8,582 nucleotides of DNA, taken from NCBI GenBank assembly GCA_016296195.1, contig JAEDJU010000047.1, positions 1 through 8,582 of the forward strand. Direction: 5' to 3'. The translations under genes were made by a program, and so were the position numbers. This DNA comes from Candidatus Methanomethylophilaceae archaeon. Its GTDB lineage: Archaea > Thermoplasmatota > Thermoplasmata > Methanomassiliicoccales > Methanomethylophilaceae. This document shows positions 6,159-8,582 of the stretch, piece by piece. The stretch's first letter is position 1. Each line of letters begins with the position of its first letter. The notes below the pieces were generated by a model. The model made no database searches and was not told the DNA's origin. It worked only from the letters and a program-made list of their open reading frames with translations.

Positions 6159-7151
6159 ATGGACAGGACATACAGAACACGCGACCACCTGGACGAATTC
6201 AGGAACAGATGCGTTGAATGCGGAAGCTGCAGGGAGGTCTGCCCCTCGTACAAAAACGGAGGGTGCGATCCCCTCGCCGTGATGATGGGTGACAATTCCA
6301 AGGTATGGGACTGTGTCGGATGCGGCAACTGCTCCAGAGCATGCGAGTTCACGGATCCCAAGACAGTCATGTTGGCCGTGTACAGCATCAACATAGACAG
6401 ACCAGTCTCCCAGTGTTTCAGGGACACCGGGATGTCCAGACCCATCGAGGACCTACCGGCCAGGAAGGAGCTTCCTCCCGAATGGACCGGTGACGACCTG
6501 TACGTCATGCCCGGGTGCATCGTCAACTGCCTGGCACCGCATCTGGAATCCGCATCCGCATCCGCTCTGAGGAACATGGGTGTGAAGGCATCCGAACTCC
6601 CCGGACACACATGCTGCATGTATCCCATCCAGTTCGGTGTCATGACCGATGCCGAGAGGGAGGACTACCGTCAGGGAATGGCAAGGAACGCGGATGGAAG
6701 GAGGATCCTGACACTCTGCGCCGGATGCAGCGAACTGATGGAAAGGTCTGGGATAGACTGTGAACATGTCATCCAGTTCCTCCACAGGAACATTGACAGA
6801 CTGCCCAGGATGGACAGTCCGATCAAGGTCTCGGTGGAACCAGGATGCTCCTCCTTCGAGAGGGCCTCCCTGATGGATGAGGTCATTCGCGCATTGGGAT
6901 GCGAACCCATCGGGAACGAACCGGGATGCTGCGGAAAGGCATCGAGGAAGGTGGCGGAACCGCTGATGAAGGAAAGACAGAAGGCGGCTGAGGATGCAGA
7001 CATCATAGTTGTCGGATGTCCCATGTGCTACACGAGATACGACGCATGGCCCGAGGGGAAACCCGTGGTCTACATCATGGAACTGGTGGCCATGGCCTTC
7101 GGTGACACGAGGTCCCTGGGATACCACAGGATACCCGTGTCGACACGGTGA
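6159..7151 (+). CDS. HdrD-like (HdrC-HdrB fused) iron-sulfur oxidoreductase
   Basis: A 330-residue protein with a ferredoxin-type domain and two CCG domains, the architecture of heterodisulfide reductase HdrD, thiol:fumarate reductase TfrB and related (Fe-S)-binding subunits. Cluster cysteines: C18-x2-C21-x2-C24-x3-C28-P and C52-x2-C55-x2-C58-x3-C62. The second group is followed by Glu, not the usual Pro, which is slightly atypical. CCG domain 1: C120, C152-C153, C187-x2-C190 (reads C-C-M, not C-C-G). CCG domain 2: C230, C257-C258-G, C287-x2-C290. These CCG sets bind the non-cubane [4Fe-4S] centres that split CoM-S-S-CoB in Hdr. The C-terminus P-V-V-Y-I-M-E-L-V-A-M-A-F-G matches HdrB. I chose ATG 6159 because GAGGG (6148-6152) lies six bases upstream and homologues begin shortly before the first cysteine motif; the frame is open back to 6030, overlapping the MFS gene. 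No HdrE, HdrA or hydrogenase gene is adjacent, so the exact substrate is open. Confidence 0.85.
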   Translation: MDRTYRTRDHLDEFRNRCVECGSCREVCPSYKNGGCDPLAVMMGDNSKVWDCVGCGNCSRACEFTDPKTVMLAVYSINIDRPVSQCFRDTGMSRPIEDLPARKELPPEWTGDDLYVMPGCIVNCLAPHLESASASALRNMGVKASELPGHTCCMYPIQFGVMTDAEREDYRQGMARNADGRRILTLCAGCSELMERSGIDCEHVIQFLHRNIDRLPRMDSPIKVSVEPGCSSFERASLMDEVIRALGCEPIGNEPGCCGKASRKVAEPLMKERQKAAEDADIIVVGCPMCYTRYDAWPEGKPVVYIMELVAMAFGDTRSLGYHRIPVSTR

Positions 7152-7169
7152 ATCCGCCGGGATCGATGA

Positions 7170-7214
7170 AAACAAAGGAAGAATGAAGGGAAGGGGATCA
7201 TTTCCCCTGTCCCT
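7170..7214 (-). terminator. Hairpin terminator between converging genes
   Basis: An 11-bp imperfect stem (7187-7197 with 7203-7214, one bulged G at 7209, five-base loop TCATT) lies between the stop codons of the HdrD-like gene and the geranylgeranyl reductase gene. Reading the minus strand, the hairpin is followed by a pyrimidine/T-rich stretch ending in TTTGTTTT (complement of about 7169-7186). It thus best suits termination of the reductase operon. On the plus strand no T-run follows, so it would be only a weak terminator in that direction. Confidence 0.5.
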
Positions 7215-7222
7215 GAAAGGTT

Positions 7223-8413
7223 TCAGATGAGGTCCTCGAATCCCTCGACGACCTTGGGATACTTCTCCTTGACGGCCTTGAGGAGGTTGTAGACGGTGAC
7301 CTCCTTCAGGTTCGCGGTGGAGACCATCTTGATGAGCTCGTCGATCGTCTCGTCGTCCAGGCTGGCGAGCTTCTCCTTGGCCATGAAGTTCCTGAAGAGC
7401 TTGTCCTCCATCCTGTCGCGCCACATCTTCTCGTAGGGCATGAGGGCCTTCTTGGAGAAGTCACCGGTCTTGGCGCACTCTGTGAGCACCTTTCCGGCGT
7501 ACATTCCGGTCCTGCATGCGTGGCAGATTCCTCCGCCGGTGATGGGGTCGATGATCCTGGCGGCATCTCCGACGAGGATGATGTTGTCATCCACGGCACA
7601 GTCGAGTCCGGGGCATGTGGAGACGAATCCTCCCATGATCTCCAGGATCTGTCCGTTCTTGAACCTGGGGTCCTCGGCGATGAACTTGTCGAGGTAGTAC
7701 TTCGCATCGGCGTTGCCCTTGCAGAGCCTTCCCATGACACCGATACCGACGTTGGCGACCTTCTCTCCCTTGGGGAAGATCCAGACGTATCCTCCGGGTG
7801 CCACGGATCCGATGACGAACTCGCAGTAATCGGGGGTGATGTCGATGTTGCACATCCTGTACTGGATGCAGGAATCGATGTTGTTCAGGTCCAGGTTGGT
7901 GTCGATACCGGCCCACCTTCCGACCTGGGACTCGTATCCGTCGGCGGCGACGATGCACTTGGCGCGGATCTCGATCTCCTCGCCCATGCTCTTTCCCTTG
8001 ATACCGACGAGCTTCCCGTCCTCACGGATGACACCGGTGGCGGAGGTCCTCATCATGATCTTGGCGCCGGCGTTGGCCGCATCCCTTGCGAGGGCCTTGT
8101 CGAACAGGTGCCTCTCGAGGACGTAACCGACCTCTGCCCCGGCCTTGGACTCGTCCAGCTGGAAGCTGGTTCCCTGGGGGGACTTGATGATGGCTCCCTT
8201 CATGTCCGCGCGGATCCATGTCGGGTCGGGGGTGATCTTGACCTCGTCGAGCCATTTCTTGGAGACTCCCTCGGCGCACCTGAGGGGTGCTCCGATCTCG
8301 GCCTTCTTCTCGATAAGGATCGTGTCGAGGCCTCCCTCGGCGCAGTACCTTGCGGCCATGCTTCCTCCGGGTCCGGCTCCGACAACCACGACGTCGCACT
8401 CGTAACTCTTCAT
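7223..8413 (-). CDS. Digeranylgeranylglycerophospholipid reductase (geranylgeranyl reductase family flavoprotein)
   Basis: A 396-residue FAD enzyme that saturates the double bonds of the geranylgeranyl chains of archaeal membrane lipids. Residues 6-36 form the Rossmann FAD site (G12-x-G14-x-x-G17, with an acidic residue E35 at the end of the second strand). R-C-A-E-G-V-S (45-51) is the conserved Cys-containing loop of the family, G-Y-V-W-I-F-P-K-G (208-216) is the Y-x-W-x-F-P-K-G substrate-cavity motif, and G-D-A-A-R-I-I-D-P-I-T-G-G-G-I (282-296) is the second FAD motif. Length and motif order are standard and the gene appears intact. It starts four bases after the stop of a ferredoxin gene, with GGAG seven bases before its ATG. 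In Methanosarcina the reductase likewise lies beside a dedicated ferredoxin that supplies its electrons. Codon choice (mostly GAC, ATC, CTC, TTC) suggests good expression, as expected for a core lipid enzyme. Confidence 0.95.
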   Translation of the reverse strand: MKSYECDVVVVGAGPGGSMAARYCAEGGLDTILIEKKAEIGAPLRCAEGVSKKWLDEVKITPDPTWIRADMKGAIIKSPQGTSFQLDESKAGAEVGYVLERHLFDKALARDAANAGAKIMMRTSATGVIREDGKLVGIKGKSMGEEIEIRAKCIVAADGYESQVGRWAGIDTNLDLNNIDSCIQYRMCNIDITPDYCEFVIGSVAPGGYVWIFPKGEKVANVGIGVMGRLCKGNADAKYYLDKFIAEDPRFKNGQILEIMGGFVSTCPGLDCAVDDNIILVGDAARIIDPITGGGICHACRTGMYAGKVLTECAKTGDFSKKALMPYEKMWRDRMEDKLFRNFMAKEKLASLDDETIDELIKMVSTANLKEVTVYNLLKAVKEKYPKVVEGFEDLI

Positions 8414-8417
8414 ATGA

Positions 8418-8582
8418 TCACTCCATGGAAAGTGCTGCGACGGGGCACAGCTTCACGCATCTTCCGCATTTGATGCAGTCCTCGTTGAACTCCAGGATGA
8501 AGTCGTTGAGGAATATGGCGTTCTTGGGGCAGGAGCCCACACATCCTCCGCAGTGGAGGCACTTGTCGAAATCTACCTTCAT
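8418..8582 (-). CDS. Small 2[4Fe-4S] ferredoxin
   Basis: A 54-residue protein read on the minus strand from an ATG whose last complementary base is the final base of the window to TGA at 8420-8418. It carries two complete cluster motifs, C8-x2-C11-x2-C14-x3-C18-P and C36-x2-C39-x2-C42-x3-C46-P, the standard 2[4Fe-4S] ferredoxin pattern, with little sequence beyond the folding core (N-terminus M-K-V-D-F-D-K). The gene appears complete, although a start farther upstream beyond the window edge cannot be excluded. It precedes the geranylgeranyl reductase gene by four bases on the same strand, so it most likely delivers low-potential electrons to that reductase, as shown for the corresponding pair in Methanosarcina acetivorans. 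The promoter lies outside the window. Confidence 0.92.
   Translation of the reverse strand: MKVDFDKCLHCGGCVGSCPKNAIFLNDFILEFNEDCIKCGRCVKLCPVAALSME
8419..8424 (-). promoter_or_regulatory. Ribosome binding site for geranylgeranyl reductase
   Basis: GGAGTG on the minus strand overlaps the last codons and stop of the ferredoxin gene; its GGAG core ends seven bases before the reductase ATG, supporting that start and coupled expression. Confidence 0.6.

Noticed and set aside
6548..6565. Hexanucleotide ATCCGC repeated three times
   Set aside because: It encodes a short Ser-Ala run in a coding region; three copies are too few to suggest phase variation or a functional repeat.
7520..8473. Plus-strand 317-codon frame opposite the geranylgeranyl reductase
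   Set aside because: The product is an Asp/Gly/Val/Leu-rich sequence without domain features, antisense to an intact core lipid enzyme and its ferredoxin.
1..8582. CRISPR arrays, tRNA or rRNA genes, insertion sequences, toxin-antitoxin or phage genes
   Set aside because: I saw no regularly spaced repeats, cloverleaf or rRNA-like segments, transposase motifs or terminal inverted repeats. Nearly all the window is filled by the annotated coding genes.

Overview
The window looks like a chromosomal segment of a gut-type methanogenic archaeon, most likely of the order Methanomassiliicoccales (Thermoplasmatota). The basis is an archaeal lipid reductase (geranylgeranyl reductase) paired with a small ferredoxin, an HdrD-like CCG-domain iron-sulfur protein, a CbiX/CfbA-type tetrapyrrole chelatase homologue, a moderately high G+C content, heavy AGG/AGA arginine use, and archaeal TATA-like boxes placed for leaderless transcripts. 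The lineage is inferred from gene content; no rRNA or other marker gene is present to prove it.

Layout. The window opens with the C-terminal end of a membrane-anchored surface protein (1-393, +). One base later begins a tightly packed cluster: a MATE exporter (395-1762), a 7-TM GGDEF protein (1759-2916, 4-nt overlap) and a second, paralogous 7-TM GGDEF protein (2918-4021, 1-nt gap). Next come a CbiX-like chelatase homologue (4061-4756) and a SotB-like MFS sugar exporter (4871-6064), each with its own apparent leaderless promoter. An HdrCB/HdrD-like iron-sulfur protein (6159-7151) follows. On the minus strand, convergent with these, lies a ferredoxin-geranylgeranyl reductase operon (8582-8418, then 8413-7223). 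A hairpin sits between the converging genes.

The most interesting part is the MATE-GGDEF-GGDEF operon, because GGDEF cyclic-dinucleotide enzymes are rare in Archaea. The two GGDEF domains differ in an informative way. The downstream one keeps the guanine-contact Asn and Asp and the phosphate-contact Lys and Arg, with an AGDEF signature. The upstream one has a GGDEY signature, but Val and Ser replace the two guanine-contact residues. Ser at the second position is the hallmark reported for Hypr GGDEF enzymes, which make 3',3'-cGAMP. Both lack the RxxD inhibitory site. No EAL, HD-GYP or PilZ gene is in the window. I infer a small membrane-sensing nucleotide-signalling module, probably acquired from gut bacteria and co-expressed with an exporter.

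The rest looks like ordinary methanogen metabolism: archaeal lipid saturation driven by reduced ferredoxin, thiol/disulfide redox chemistry, and tetrapyrrole metal insertion. Odd points there are a chelatase homologue that lacks the usual second metal-binding histidine and an MFS exporter with strong resemblance to a bacterial family.
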